Assembly: GCA_014879445.1 (NCBI GenBank) | Contig: JACSSC010000036.1 | Span: forward strand, 1 to 64,000 | DNA from: Candidatus Competibacteraceae bacterium | GTDB lineage: Bacteria; Bacteroidota; Bacteroidia; CAIKAF01 | DNA: 64,000 bases | Direction of reading: 5' to 3' | Shown here: positions 27,501-35,974 of the stretch, in pieces | Position numbering within the stretch: position 1 is the first letter of the stretch | Layout: every line of letters begins with the position of its first letter | Translations under genes and position numbers: made by a program | Notes under the pieces: generated by a model | Told to the model about the DNA's origin: nothing | Database searches by the model: none | Seen by the model: the letters and a program-made list of their open reading frames with translations, nothing else

Positions 27501-28037
27501 CCATGAGATACGAACAAAATGTTCCTTACCTCTTCCTTGCAAATATTCAGCGGGTATGCGTCCGTCTTTTTCACGTGGCATGCCCCGCATAATCCATTTG
27601 AGGTATCCTTCGCGAATAACCGGATATTTTACACGGCGGTCGCCATAAAAACGACGTGTAAGTGCTAATCCTTTTTGGCAACATCTTGGCTCCCATCTAG
27701 CAGTTGCTTGATTGCCCTGCAAATCTTTTGCATTTGAAAATCCAAAGCTAGGGGCAATCCGAATCATCGAACCATTTTTAACATGCGCTTTGAGTAAACA
27801 GTTGTGTGTGTCGTTAGGGGCACAGAGAAAAGTAAATTCTTCATCGTACTTCCATAGATCCCGATATACCTTTTCCCATCCGCGGTTGGGGTATTTGGCC
27901 AATGGATTTTCGATATCCGTCGGGTCGAAATGATTAAATGTGCCGGCAAAACTTTCCAAATGAAACTGCGATAGTACTGCCGTTCCAACCGAAGTGATGA
28001 GCGTGGTTCTGAGAAACTGTCTTCTGTTACTTTTCAT
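24558..28037 (-). CDS. molybdopterin oxidoreductase alpha subunit, NarG/NXR type, Tat-exported
   Basis: 1159 residues, catalytic subunit of a type II DMSO reductase family enzyme. The twin-arginine signal NRRQFLRT is at residues 4-11. The [4Fe-4S] site reads [10 protein letters not shown] ... RCCQKG; aligned to NarG (H-x3-C-x3-C-x34-C) the ligands would be Cys72, Asp76, Cys80 and Cys120. CAPNDTH is, from memory, typical of nitrite oxidoreductases and related periplasmic nitrate reductases. [10 protein letters not shown] (Asp280) aligns with the NarG segment that gives the Asp ligand of Mo. No NarI membrane subunit is encoded, and the Tat signal and cytochrome gamma subunit place the enzyme in the periplasm. 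Nitrate reductase, nitrite oxidoreductase, or chlorate/selenate reductase remain possible; I favour nitrate/nitrite. Confidence 0.9.
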   Translation of the reverse strand: MKSNRRQFLRTTLITSVGTAVLSQFHLESFAGTFNHFDPTDIENPLAKYPNRGWEKVYRDLWKYDEEFTFLCAPNDTHNCLLKAHVKNGSMIRIAPSFGFSNAKDLQGNQATARWEPRCCQKGLALTRRFYGDRRVKYPVIREGYLKWIMRGMPREKDGRIPAEYLQGRGKEHFVRISWEDAFKYGASSLQNIAQTYNGKDGQKKLLKQGYDPLMVEATEGHGTQVLKFRGGMAPLGAIRIFGVNRLANSLALLDAHMNNTDAAHSHGARCWDSYAWHTDLPPGHPMVTGQQTVDFDLACVDHSNHIIVWGMNWITTKMPDAHWLTEARMKGAKVTVIACEYSATANKADNLLVCRPGVTPALALGFAHVIIRDKKYDEQFMKKYTDLPFLVRMDNQKMLKPTDIIANYQKAELKNYIEVIKKGEKGKPNLQQGVPFVNEELAKEWGDFVVWDATKNSTSVISRDDYGKYMLDKGVNPALEGKFKVKTVDGKEIEVRTVFDLMKEYVMENYDPATTEELTWAPKAGVESIAHEIANNNGKTLFAMGMGPNQFFNNDLKDRAILFLASITGNIGKVGGNVGSYAGNYRGAYFAGLPSYIAEDPFNIETDGSKDSKIKKYFHYESAHFFNNGDRILRMGKKNLTGKTHMPTPTKSILVSNGNSLLANAKGHYENVINVYPKIEFISVLEWWWTGSCEYSDIVFPVDSWSEFKYPDMTISVTNPFLYVFPRTPLKRIFDTKGDVEVLAGLAKAFGDLTNDKRFYDYFKFIHENKPEVYLQRILDKSNGTTGYKFNDLEAQAKQGIPALLMTRTTPKYVGMEQVDEEKQWYTKSGRMEFYRDEPEFLEAGENMVVFREPIDSTFYEPNVIVGKEHPCIKPDGPQKYGVDINDLGTDTRQARNVVKPWSEVKNTKHPLQAQDKDFRFVFHTPKFRHGAHTTPVDTDIISVWFGPFGDMHRKDKRKPFVTELYVDINPDDAKSLGVEDGDYVWIDADPSDRPFRGWQQKKEGEEYELARLKARARYYPGTPKGVTRMWHNAYGSTYGSVRGAKVNTDGLAKNPTTGYQALFRNGSHQSCTRAWLKPTLLTDSLVRKNNFGQGIDKGFEIDVHGATGNPRESFVKITLAEKGGLDGTGLWEGVEKGMRPTYEDNDFKTFLNGGFVK

Positions 28038-28047
28038 GGCTTATGTA

Positions 28048-29412
28048 TTAAAATTTTAATCCTGTAAATTTTCGTTGTTTGCCGGGGCGAATGATTAACA
28101 TCACATAACCCCAATGATTAATATCCATCGCTGTTTCTAACGACCGCAATTTCTTCAGCGACTCCATAGCATACATCATCGAATATCCGGCCTGCAAAGA
28201 AAAAGCATCATTAATCACAAAACCTCCGGCCAAATCTATTTCATATCCCAAATTCCCCGACAGGGTTTGAACATTACCCGGCGTTGAATTTTTATCATAA
28301 ATCGCTGCTGCTGCACGGAAAAAATGTTGATTGAGTGATATAAATCCGCGTGTGCTGAAATCGTATTTTAATCGCACATAAAAATCATGCAGGCCAACAC
28401 TGTTTTCGTGACGTCCTCCTACATAAAAATAATCCATATATCCATTATGGCGATGGTTTGTACCAAATAACGGACTATATGAATTGTTTCGAGTATTAGC
28501 CGAGTCAATCTGACTTGTGCCGGATAACAAATCAGCCCCCACACTTACGGAAATACGGTTCTTTAATGAATCGTTGAAAACATGCGTGTAATTTGCATCT
28601 ATGCCAATATTATACGCATTCATAGGGCGATTGTTTTTATCTGTACCCAACTGATAATAAACCGAAGCTGCCAAAGTAAATCCTTTAATGGTATATGATA
28701 TATTAGGCAACCCAAATGTTTGCATATATTTATATGATTCGGATATTGTGCTATCCGGATTCATGGTTTCGTAAACAACACCGTTATTCCAAAAAATACC
28801 ACTAATCGCAAAATTTTTGATTTTTGATTCAAGTCGAAGAAATTGTGCAATCTTATATGAATTGGTAAGCGAGTTGGGCATGCCAAAAACATCTTTCATT
28901 TGAAAATTATATGCAAAACCTGCTTCTCCAGATATCTTGTCGTAATTCATTTTAAACATAATGGCATCATGCGAACGCGCTTGCAAGGCCCAATCCACAT
29001 TGCCCAAGAAGCGATTGTTGTCAAAATCCAATTCTTGTCTTCCAGTTTTTAATGAAAAGTTCTTGCTAAGGTTAAATTCGCCCCATGCTTCGTGTATGCC
29101 TATGAAATTATCTGTAAGTGCTACTGATGGATTTGTTCCCCATCTCCTAATATCCTGCACAGCCATATAAATATGGTATTTCTCTTTCTTTAATCTGAAC
29201 TCAAGTCGAGCTCTTTGACCAACTAAAAAATCGGGCTCTCTTGTGTCTTTAGCAGGATTGCCAAATCCTTTCAAAACCTCAGCACGCTGTAATAACTCTA
29301 CATTAACGGTAAATTGCGAGAAGGAATCTTGCGTAAATATAATTATGGCGATAAAAACAATTAATACTCTAAACCAAAGCACATCGCTCAAAACATTCAC
29401 GTCAAACCTCAT
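28048..29412 (-). CDS. outer-membrane beta-barrel, alginate-export-like
   Basis: First gene of the molybdoenzyme operon. About 454 residues from the ATG at 29412 (MRFDVNVLS, then a hydrophobic signal segment ending DSFSQ); an ATG at 29460 would add 16 residues. The mature part is a chain of amphipathic beta strands ending in Phe (GRQELDFDNNRFLGNVDWALQ is partly diagnostic), like the alginate export / AlgE-type porin family. In this position it may let nitrate, nitrite or other anions through the outer membrane (inference). It ends 10 bp before the alpha gene. Confidence 0.78.
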   Translation of the reverse strand: MRFDVNVLSDVLWFRVLIVFIAIIIFTQDSFSQFTVNVELLQRAEVLKGFGNPAKDTREPDFLVGQRARLEFRLKKEKYHIYMAVQDIRRWGTNPSVALTDNFIGIHEAWGEFNLSKNFSLKTGRQELDFDNNRFLGNVDWALQARSHDAIMFKMNYDKISGEAGFAYNFQMKDVFGMPNSLTNSYKIAQFLRLESKIKNFAISGIFWNNGVVYETMNPDSTISESYKYMQTFGLPNISYTIKGFTLAASVYYQLGTDKNNRPMNAYNIGIDANYTHVFNDSLKNRISVSVGADLLSGTSQIDSANTRNNSYSPLFGTNHRHNGYMDYFYVGGRHENSVGLHDFYVRLKYDFSTRGFISLNQHFFRAAAAIYDKNSTPGNVQTLSGNLGYEIDLAGGFVINDAFSLQAGYSMMYAMESLKKLRSLETAMDINHWGYVMLIIRPGKQRKFTGLKF

Positions 29413-29485
29413 ATTTTGAGGATGACGTGTTGTGCCGATGCTGCCTTTCTTGTATATCATAGAGTAACAAAGTAAATTATCGACA

Positions 29486-29493
29486 CAAAGGTA
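29486..29493 (-). promoter_or_regulatory. -7 promoter element of the molybdoenzyme operon
   Basis: On the minus strand this reads TACCTTTG, a perfect TAnnTTTG. The transcription start would be near 29483, 22 bp before the first in-frame ATG at 29460. No -33 TTTG is seen at the normal spacing, in keeping with an activator-dependent promoter. Confidence 0.6.
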
Positions 29494-29532
29494 TCTTTGC
29501 TGATTCTACTAGAAGTTGATAATGCTCAGTTT

Positions 29533-29556
29533 ATAATGTGATTTTGCTCACATTAT
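29533..29556. promoter_or_regulatory. CRP/FNR-family binding palindrome
   Basis: ATAATGTGA-ttttgc-TCACATTAT: a perfect 9-bp inverted repeat around 6 bases, containing the full TGTGA-N6-TCACA consensus of the CRP family. The centre (29544.5) is about 61 bp upstream of the predicted start site near 29483, the classic class I activator position. Rest of the gene-free stretch 29461-29845: AT-rich DNA, a second half site TTGTGA near 29564, and a terminator at 29792-29820. Confidence 0.75.
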
Positions 29557-29791
29557 TATTCTTTTGTGAATTTACTTTTTGGATTGCCTATATCTCTATG
29601 TTTATACGATTTACATAATAAAAACAAATAATTTGATTTTATTAATGCTTCAAAGCGTTTTATTCACACTTCAAATCTAACAGTCGTTGAATAATAATTT
29701 TTTTTTGTAATACTTACCACTTTCGTTTAGTACAATTACATATCTGAATTGTATTTTATGTTATACTAATTTTTCTGGTGAAGGTAAAAAA

Positions 29792-29820
29792 AAGAACCGG
29801 AGTAAGATGTTCCGGTTCTT
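29792..29820 (-). terminator. rho-independent terminator of the T9SS/PKD gene
   Basis: Perfect 10-bp stem AAGAACCGGA/TCCGGTTCTT with a 9-base loop, followed on the minus strand by eight T residues (29784-29791). It lies 26 bp behind the stop of the minus-strand T9SS gene. Confidence 0.88.
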
Positions 29821-29845
29821 CTAATTAAGTTGGTATATGGCTATT

Positions 29846-31327
29846 TTATGGCCTTACAATACGCGAATGATATATCTGATCATTAACAGAAATACGTATT
29901 ATGTATGTTCCAGAAGCAAATTCATGCAATGAGATTGGATGATTACTTTGCAACATCTGTGTTTTTATAATCTTTCCATCCATGCCCAAAATTTCTGCAC
30001 GGACTGATGTCTGCAAATTTTCTGAAAACTGTATCATAATATAATCTGTAGCAGGATTGGGAAAAATCAAATAAGGTAATGAAGTTTCATTATCAAGCGA
30101 AAGGAGTGACGTGATTACTTCGCGACAAATGGTTTGTGGACATCCGCTAGCGCTATATACGGTAAGGCAAACGGTAAAAGTATCTGCATAGGCATAAGTA
30201 TGAGTAGGATTTTGCAACATGGAGGTCCCTCCGTCACCAAAATCCCAAAACCAGCTAACAGCACCACTTGAATTGTCAATAAATTGCACAAAAAGCGCAT
30301 TGATGTTTGAATTGAAGTTAGCAACAGGGAATGTACCTACAGAAAGATTAGCTCCATTATCACTACCTGTTACAGCCGGCGTTGAAGAAATCACTCGTAT
30401 GCGATATCCTGTTCCTGCATTCGCAGCAATAGGAATAACTGCATCTATAATACCTGATACAGTTGATGTAATTGTACCGATATTTGTTGGGCTGGCAAAC
30501 GACCCTAATTCATTTGACAGTTGTGCTGTAAATACATTACCTCCCGTAAAAGTGCCACTGGCAGTATATGCAACAGAAACAGAATCGCCCGGACAAAAAC
30601 TGTTTGCAGATACATTATCAGTTGTAATGGTATTCGTAATGGTGGGAGATCCGGTGATATTGATTTCATCAACTGAGAATGGGGGGTCGCTGGCACTCAT
30701 GGTAAAGTTGTTAACAAAACGAAATCCAAATCGAAGCGTGGCCTGATTATCCCATGTAGCATTTGTATAATTTGCCTGTGTCCATGAGTTTTGATTATAT
30801 AAATTTCCTTGATGTAAAAACCAAGTACTGCCTCCATTGGTGCTGTAATAGAGTTCGCCATAGCTAGCAGCCGACCCCGTGCAGAGATAATAGAACGAAA
30901 AACTTACATTATTATAGCCAACTGTAGAAATATCATTGCTCATTTTGGCAAAATTATTCTCATTGTTATAACAAAACCAACCACCATCAGATGCCACAAA
31001 ATTGGCATTTGAAACACCTGCACCATTTGCAGCATTATTTACGATATGGAGATACTTACTGTTGGGTGCCCCTGTAATACCTGCCGTTTGCGCTGGTGTT
31101 GTAGCAATATTTATTGTTGATGAAAGACAGGGTTCAATAAAAGAACCTCCATTATAACTATTGTTGATAATCCAACTGTTCACGCCCGATGTGGTTGAAC
31201 TTTGATCGCTTGTATTTAGCGTAAAAGCAGAAGTCGCTCCATTGAAATTTTCGGTAAACAAAACTGTCTGACCCTGAACTTGCCAAGATATAAACAGGGA
31301 AGAAATAATAAGTAGTTGTTTTTTCAT
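29846..31327 (-). CDS. T9SS-secreted protein with PKD domain
   Basis: 493 residues. Signal peptide MKKQLLIISSLFISWQVQGQ; a jelly-roll-like region with Asn/Tyr/Trp repeats (about 60-230, NVSFSFYYLCTGSAASYGEL); a beta-sandwich region (240-330); a PKD domain (about 335-400, SWFWDFGDGGTS and PTHTYAYADTFTVCL); and a T9SS type A sorting domain (YLIFPNPATDYIMIQF ... SGTYIIRI). No catalytic motif is visible. Probably a surface or extracellular binding protein. Monocistronic, with its own terminator. Confidence 0.85.
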   Translation of the reverse strand: MKKQLLIISSLFISWQVQGQTVLFTENFNGATSAFTLNTSDQSSTTSGVNSWIINNSYNGGSFIEPCLSSTINIATTPAQTAGITGAPNSKYLHIVNNAANGAGVSNANFVASDGGWFCYNNENNFAKMSNDISTVGYNNVSFSFYYLCTGSAASYGELYYSTNGGSTWFLHQGNLYNQNSWTQANYTNATWDNQATLRFGFRFVNNFTMSASDPPFSVDEINITGSPTITNTITTDNVSANSFCPGDSVSVAYTASGTFTGGNVFTAQLSNELGSFASPTNIGTITSTVSGIIDAVIPIAANAGTGYRIRVISSTPAVTGSDNGANLSVGTFPVANFNSNINALFVQFIDNSSGAVSWFWDFGDGGTSMLQNPTHTYAYADTFTVCLTVYSASGCPQTICREVITSLLSLDNETSLPYLIFPNPATDYIMIQFSENLQTSVRAEILGMDGKIIKTQMLQSNHPISLHEFASGTYIIRISVNDQIYHSRIVRP

Positions 31328-31411
31328 AGCATTTATAAATTAATAAATTAGTACTGAAAGCAGTCAGCAAGTTAATAAAAATTGTAATTGATGATATACC
31401 CCAATAAAAAA

Positions 31412-31711
31412 TTAATTCATAGATAGGCGAGGCAGGGCAAACATTGGACTATCGTCAGGTGTCAGCTCATAAATTTGGATATGCATATAATTAAATAGGG
31501 GCAATTTCTGCAAAATTTTATATACAGAATCTTCGTTACCAGCACGCATCACCATCCACAAACGAGAATTATCAGTGCTCATCGCATGTGTGATTATTAC
31601 TTCTTTCTCCATCAACCGAGAGATTGCCATGCGTTGATAAGATTGTTGTGAAATAAAGTCTTCATCATCTGATAAAGAAAAATGCACTTCAATCAAATAA
31701 TTTCTCTTCAT
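31412..31711 (-). CDS. small alpha-beta protein, muconolactone-isomerase-like
   Basis: 99 residues, cytoplasmic. The pattern MKRNYLIEVHFSL ... YQRMAISRLMEKEVIITHAMSTDNSRLWMVMRAG ... VYKILQKLPLFNYMHIQIYEL is a beta-alpha-beta-beta-alpha-beta ferredoxin-like fold of the dimeric alpha-beta barrel type (muconolactone isomerase/YciI-like). Such proteins vary in function and no partner gene is nearby. Role unknown. Confidence 0.65.
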   Translation of the reverse strand: MKRNYLIEVHFSLSDDEDFISQQSYQRMAISRLMEKEVIITHAMSTDNSRLWMVMRAGNEDSVYKILQKLPLFNYMHIQIYELTPDDSPMFALPRLSMN

Positions 31712-31883
31712 AAAACATTTAATTTAGTGTTCATACTTGTAATCTCTCCGTCAATATTAAGGATTGTATTTTAGAGGCCAAGTTGATATTTTTCAATAGT
31801 TATAAACAAAACCAAGTCCATCTTAATTCTTCCAGCATTTTGTTTCTATTCTTGCAGATGAATTCATAGAATAACAGGTTGCA

Positions 31884-33794
31884 ATGCCCGAAAAAAATGT
31901 TTGCGAATATTTAGAGAAGATGAGGCAATTGTTGAAACTCGAAAAGGAAGAAGAGTACCGACAAACTGCTGAATATCTTCGACAAACTTCTTTGACTGAT
32001 CGTATAAAAACAGGATTCAGCTGGTATCCTCTGCAAATAATCGAACAAGGTTACGGGCTGGGCAATTATCCCTTTTTGATTATTGAACGAACACGAAATA
32101 CAGATACCGAGCATCCATTTCAAGGCGGGAAAAAAGTACGTCTATTTTCAGCACATTACAATGATGATGAATTTTTAATCGGAACCGTATATTATGCCGA
32201 CCGTAACAGGATGAAGATTTTATTTATTACAGATGATTTACCCGACTGGATACATGACGGAAAATTAGGCGTTGATTTACTCTTTGATGAACGCACGTAT
32301 GTAGAAATGGAAAAAGCATTAGATATTTGCATACAAGCACGAAACAACCGCACTTCTGATTTGTTGGATATGATTTTTGGCCATATTGCATTAAAACGTA
32401 AAACCATTCCACCTCTTTCCAACACAATGCTCAATGAGTCACAACAGGTTGCAGTAGATAATATGCTTGGAGCATATGATATAGCACTTGTTCATGGCCC
32501 TCCCGGAACAGGAAAAACCACTACATTGGTGGCAGCCACTCATGCCCTTGCCATTACCAATCGGCCACTACTCGTTTCAGCAGCAAGCAATGCCGCAACA
32601 GACCATATTGCCCTACAAATGGCACATTCTGGATTGCGAGTTGTGCGCATTGGCAATCTATCAAGAATTCATGCAGAAATACTGCCCTACACACTCGAAT
32701 CACTCATCAACAATCATGCTGAAAAAGAATCGTGGCACTCTTTAAAATCAAGGGCAGATCAGATGCGTATCATGGCATCAAAGTATAAAAGGAATTTTGG
32801 TCATGATGAAAGGGCGCAACGCAATCTACTTTATGCCGAAGCACGCGATTTAGCTGCTGAAGCCCGAAAAATTGAAGCATTTATGATTCATGATATTCTT
32901 GAAAAAGCCGATGTGATTGCTACTACACCCGTTGGCGCTCAATCGCCCGAGCTGTCAAAATTATCGTTTCATACACTCATTATGGACGAAGCATCTCAGG
33001 CCTTATTACCCGCCACGCTTATACTTTTACTCAAAGTACAGAAAATTGTGCTGGCCGGAGACCCCTGTCAGTTACCACCCACAGTAAAAACCATACAGGC
33101 GCAACGTGAAGGTCTTTCAACTACGCTCATGGATTTGTGCATGCAATATATCCCCGAATCAACTACCATGCTCACCACACAATATCGTATGCACGAAACC
33201 ATTATGGCCTTCCCCAATGCCTGGTTTTATCAAAATCGCCTTAAGGCACATGATACCAATCGCAATCATCTTATTATTGCAAACAATGAGTGCTTGTCTC
33301 CACTCTTATTTATTGATACTGCAGGATGTGGCTTGCATGAATCCGAACACCCGGCTTCAGGCAGCCGATATAATGAAGGTGAAATACAAATCATTATGCA
33401 ATTACTTGAAGAAATTTTCTATGCTGATTTCAAAGATAAAATATCCCCTGATGTTGCTGTTATCTCTCCATATCGAGAACAGGTTCTAAGGATACAACAA
33501 AACACCATTCTCATCTATAAAGATAACAATGTTACAATCGACACGATTGATGCCTTTCAGGGGCAAGAAAGAGATTTCATAATCATCTCACTGGTTCGTA
33601 GTAACAATGATGGAGATATTGGGTTTTTGCAGGATTACAGACGCATGAATGTAGCACTGACGAGAGCTCGTAAGCGACTCATTGTTATAGGCGATAGCGC
33701 CACCATTGGAGCCGATAAGTTTTATGCATCATTCCTCGAATTTGTTGAAAAACATGGCGAATATCGCTCCGCATGGGAGTATACAGATTTTTAA
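31884..33794 (+). CDS. superfamily 1 DNA/RNA helicase (IGHMBP2/Upf1-like)
   Basis: 636 residues. Helicase motifs in order: HGPPGTGKTTTL (Walker A), IMDEASQALLPA (II), AGDPCQLPPTV (III), TTQYRMHETI (IV), IDTIDAFQGQERDFIII (V) and RMNVALTRARKRLIVIGD (VI). The N-terminal 190 residues resemble the beta-barrel/stalk region of Upf1-like helicases. No nuclease domain is attached, so it is not a RecB/AddA or Dna2 fusion. Bacteroidota usually carry one such stand-alone gene, probably for nucleic-acid repair or RNA metabolism. Divergent from the small gene upstream. Confidence 0.92.
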   Translation: MPEKNVCEYLEKMRQLLKLEKEEEYRQTAEYLRQTSLTDRIKTGFSWYPLQIIEQGYGLGNYPFLIIERTRNTDTEHPFQGGKKVRLFSAHYNDDEFLIGTVYYADRNRMKILFITDDLPDWIHDGKLGVDLLFDERTYVEMEKALDICIQARNNRTSDLLDMIFGHIALKRKTIPPLSNTMLNESQQVAVDNMLGAYDIALVHGPPGTGKTTTLVAATHALAITNRPLLVSAASNAATDHIALQMAHSGLRVVRIGNLSRIHAEILPYTLESLINNHAEKESWHSLKSRADQMRIMASKYKRNFGHDERAQRNLLYAEARDLAAEARKIEAFMIHDILEKADVIATTPVGAQSPELSKLSFHTLIMDEASQALLPATLILLLKVQKIVLAGDPCQLPPTVKTIQAQREGLSTTLMDLCMQYIPESTTMLTTQYRMHETIMAFPNAWFYQNRLKAHDTNRNHLIIANNECLSPLLFIDTAGCGLHESEHPASGSRYNEGEIQIIMQLLEEIFYADFKDKISPDVAVISPYREQVLRIQQNTILIYKDNNVTIDTIDAFQGQERDFIIISLVRSNNDGDIGFLQDYRRMNVALTRARKRLIVIGDSATIGADKFYASFLEFVEKHGEYRSAWEYTDF

Positions 33795-33856
33795 AGTTAC
33801 GATGAACCCTTTTACATTCCATGTGTATTAGGATTCAAATCATAAAATTTTATTAC

Positions 33857-34762
33857 ATGAAAACAAAATTCTTAAGTATGCTATGGGTGTTGATGCTATC
33901 AATACAGATATTAAATGCCCAAAATTATTACAACAGATTAGCCGGGGTTAACGCTCCCACAATTGAAGCAACTGACCATACGGGAGAGTTTATTCGTGAT
34001 GAATCTGGTAATATTAAACGAGAAGCTGTAAAGAAAGACCATCATGGAAACGCTCAAGGCAATCAATACGACTTAGCAATAGATGGCGCATTTGAAGGCC
34101 AAACTATTGTTGTACTACAATTATATCATGAAGATCGTTTTGATTTTGAACTGCCCAAAGCTGCGCTGAAAGAAAAGGGATTTTCGGTATATCGCTACAT
34201 TTCAAATCCCCCCTCAGCTCAGCAGCTAAAAAAAGACCTCGATAAGGCCTGTCAGCTTTGGATAATATCAGATTCGTACAGCAAACTGAATGATGAGCAT
34301 TTGGCAGTAATTAAAAAATTCTTTGACTCGGGTCGTGGCGTATATATCTGGGGCGATAACGAACCCTACTATGCTGACGCTAATCGCTTGGCCAAACATT
34401 TGATTGGGGCAGAAATGAATGGGAATTTACTAGGCGACCGGGAAGTTGGACTACAAGAGAATCTACTTTCACCTGGACTGCGACCTAATCACCTGATTAC
34501 AACTGGCTTAGAGTTTGTCTATGAAGGGATTACGATTGCTACGCTGAACGAGCACCAACATCTCGACCCGCTAATTTATGGCTCAGCCGGAAACTTGGTT
34601 ACAGCTGCTTATGAGAAAAATGGCAAACGACTGATTTTGGATGGAGGATTCACCCGACTTTATATCAAATGGGATACAGCCGGCACCGGACGATATGTTA
34701 AGAATGCTGCAGCATGGCTAGTAAATGTTGAACGATTTGGCGAAGAATTAGGGAAAAAATAA
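33857..34762 (+). CDS. exported protein with glutamine-amidotransferase-like fold, unknown role
   Basis: About 301 residues from the ATG at 33857; the frame opens at 33821 but the signal peptide MKTKFLSMLWVLMLSIQILNAQ begins here. The mature domain alternates strands and helices (IVVLQLYHEDRFDFELPKAA, LWIISDSYSKLNDEHLAVIK, GVYIWGDNEPYYADANRLA, KRLILDGGFTRLYI), resembling ThuA/GATase1-like domains of large vWA or chloride-channel-accessory proteins. No catalytic Cys at the nucleophile elbow is seen, so an enzyme role is doubtful. Confidence 0.65.
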   Translation: MKTKFLSMLWVLMLSIQILNAQNYYNRLAGVNAPTIEATDHTGEFIRDESGNIKREAVKKDHHGNAQGNQYDLAIDGAFEGQTIVVLQLYHEDRFDFELPKAALKEKGFSVYRYISNPPSAQQLKKDLDKACQLWIISDSYSKLNDEHLAVIKKFFDSGRGVYIWGDNEPYYADANRLAKHLIGAEMNGNLLGDREVGLQENLLSPGLRPNHLITTGLEFVYEGITIATLNEHQHLDPLIYGSAGNLVTAAYEKNGKRLILDGGFTRLYIKWDTAGTGRYVKNAAAWLVNVERFGEELGKK

Positions 34763-34797
34763 ATTCCTAATATTCTCAATTCCCTTTGGCAAATTCA

Positions 34798-34837
34798 AAC
34801 AGGTTTCTCATCCTAAAGGGGAACCTGTTCTTTTTTT
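34798..34837 (+). terminator. rho-independent terminator
   Basis: AACAGGTT (34798-34805) pairs with AACCTGTT (34822-34829) over a 16-base loop and is followed by c then seven T. It ends the transcript of the exported protein before mreB. Confidence 0.8.
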
Positions 34838-34878
34838 ACAAATTCATTTGTTATTAAATTTGTTTGCAGATATTTTTT

Positions 34879-34886
34879 TAGCTTTG
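34879..34886 (+). promoter_or_regulatory. -7 promoter element of the mre-rod operon
   Basis: TAGCTTTG, a perfect TAnnTTTG, with TTTG motifs 12 and 16 bases upstream (shorter than the usual 19-21). It would start transcription about 44 bases before the mreB TTG codon. Confidence 0.5.
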
Positions 34887-34936
34887 CATAAGCTTAACAA
34901 ACGAAGATTATACGAATCCTTAAATAACATATTACA

Positions 34937-35959
34937 TTGGCATTATTTGATTTTTTAACCCAGGAGATAGCCATTGATTTGGGCACAGCAAATACATTGA
35001 TTATTCATAACGACAAAGTAGTGGTAGATGAACCATCTATTGTTGCTGTTGACCGCAAATCAGGCAAAGTAATTGCCATAGGTAAGGCAGCACTTAAAAT
35101 GCACGGCAAAACCCACTCTGATATAGAAACCATTCGTCCGCTTAGAGACGGAGTTATCGCCGACTTCTATGCCGCTGAAGAAATGATTCGCGGAATGATT
35201 AAAATGATTCATCCTAAACGTACGCTATTGAAGCCCTCTCTGAAAATGGTAATTTGTATTCCCTCTGGTATTACCGAAGTAGAAAAACGTGCAGTAAAAG
35301 ATTCTGCAGAGCATGCCGGAGGAAAAGAAGTGTATATGATTCATGAACCTATGGCTGCTGCAATAGGTATTGGAATTGATGTTGAAGAGCCACAAGGAAA
35401 TATGATTATTGATATCGGTGGAGGGACATCAGAAATTGCCGTTATTGCTTTGGGTGGTATTGTTTGTGATAAATCAATTCGTGTAGCAGGTGATGATCTG
35501 ACACATGACATTGAAGATTACATGCGTCGACAGCATAATATCACTATCGGAGAGCGTACTGCCGAGCGTGTAAAGATTGAAGTAGGTGCTGCAATTCAGG
35601 ATTTGGAAAATCCTCCATCGGACTTTGCAGTACATGGGCGCGATCTTATGACCGGTATTCCAAAAGAAATTATGGTTTCATATCAGGAAATTGCTTACGC
35701 ACTTGATAAAACATTAACCAAAATTGAAGCTGCTATTCTTAGCGCTTTAGAAATGACTCCTCCCGAATTGGCTGCAGATATTTATCGTACCGGTATTTAT
35801 CTGGCCGGTGGTGGCGCTTTATTGAGAGGGCTGGATAAACGTGTTAGCATGAAAACAAAATTACCTGTTCATGTAGCAGAAGACCCACTACGAGCTGTTG
35901 CCAGAGGCACAGGTATTGCTCTTAAAAATATTGACAAATTCGCTTTCTTAATTAAGTAA
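34937..35959 (+). CDS. mreB: rod-shape actin homologue MreB
   Basis: Actin-like ATPase that guides lateral wall synthesis. 340 residues with IAIDLGTANTLI (phosphate 1), INPSxVA-type DEPSIVAVD, IGGGTSEIAVIALGG (phosphate 2) and LAGGGALLRGL (adenosine). The start is unusual: the MALFDFLTQE N-terminus, which matches the family, begins with TTG, and no in-frame ATG lies upstream. First of five genes in the elongasome operon. Confidence 0.96.
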   Translation: MALFDFLTQEIAIDLGTANTLIIHNDKVVVDEPSIVAVDRKSGKVIAIGKAALKMHGKTHSDIETIRPLRDGVIADFYAAEEMIRGMIKMIHPKRTLLKPSLKMVICIPSGITEVEKRAVKDSAEHAGGKEVYMIHEPMAAAIGIGIDVEEPQGNMIIDIGGGTSEIAVIALGGIVCDKSIRVAGDDLTHDIEDYMRRQHNITIGERTAERVKIEVGAAIQDLENPPSDFAVHGRDLMTGIPKEIMVSYQEIAYALDKTLTKIEAAILSALEMTPPELAADIYRTGIYLAGGGALLRGLDKRVSMKTKLPVHVAEDPLRAVARGTGIALKNIDKFAFLIK

Positions 35960-35974
35960 CAGCAATTATATAGA

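Noticed and set aside
24558-28037. Cytoplasmic NarGHI nitrate reductase
   Set aside because: No NarI or NarJ neighbour of that type; a Tat signal and a cytochrome/EB_dh gamma subunit indicate the periplasmic form.
30219-30746. Plus-strand 175-codon open frame
   Set aside because: Lies fully antisense within the T9SS/PKD gene, whose signal peptide, PKD and sorting domains are clear. The antisense protein has no recognisable domain.
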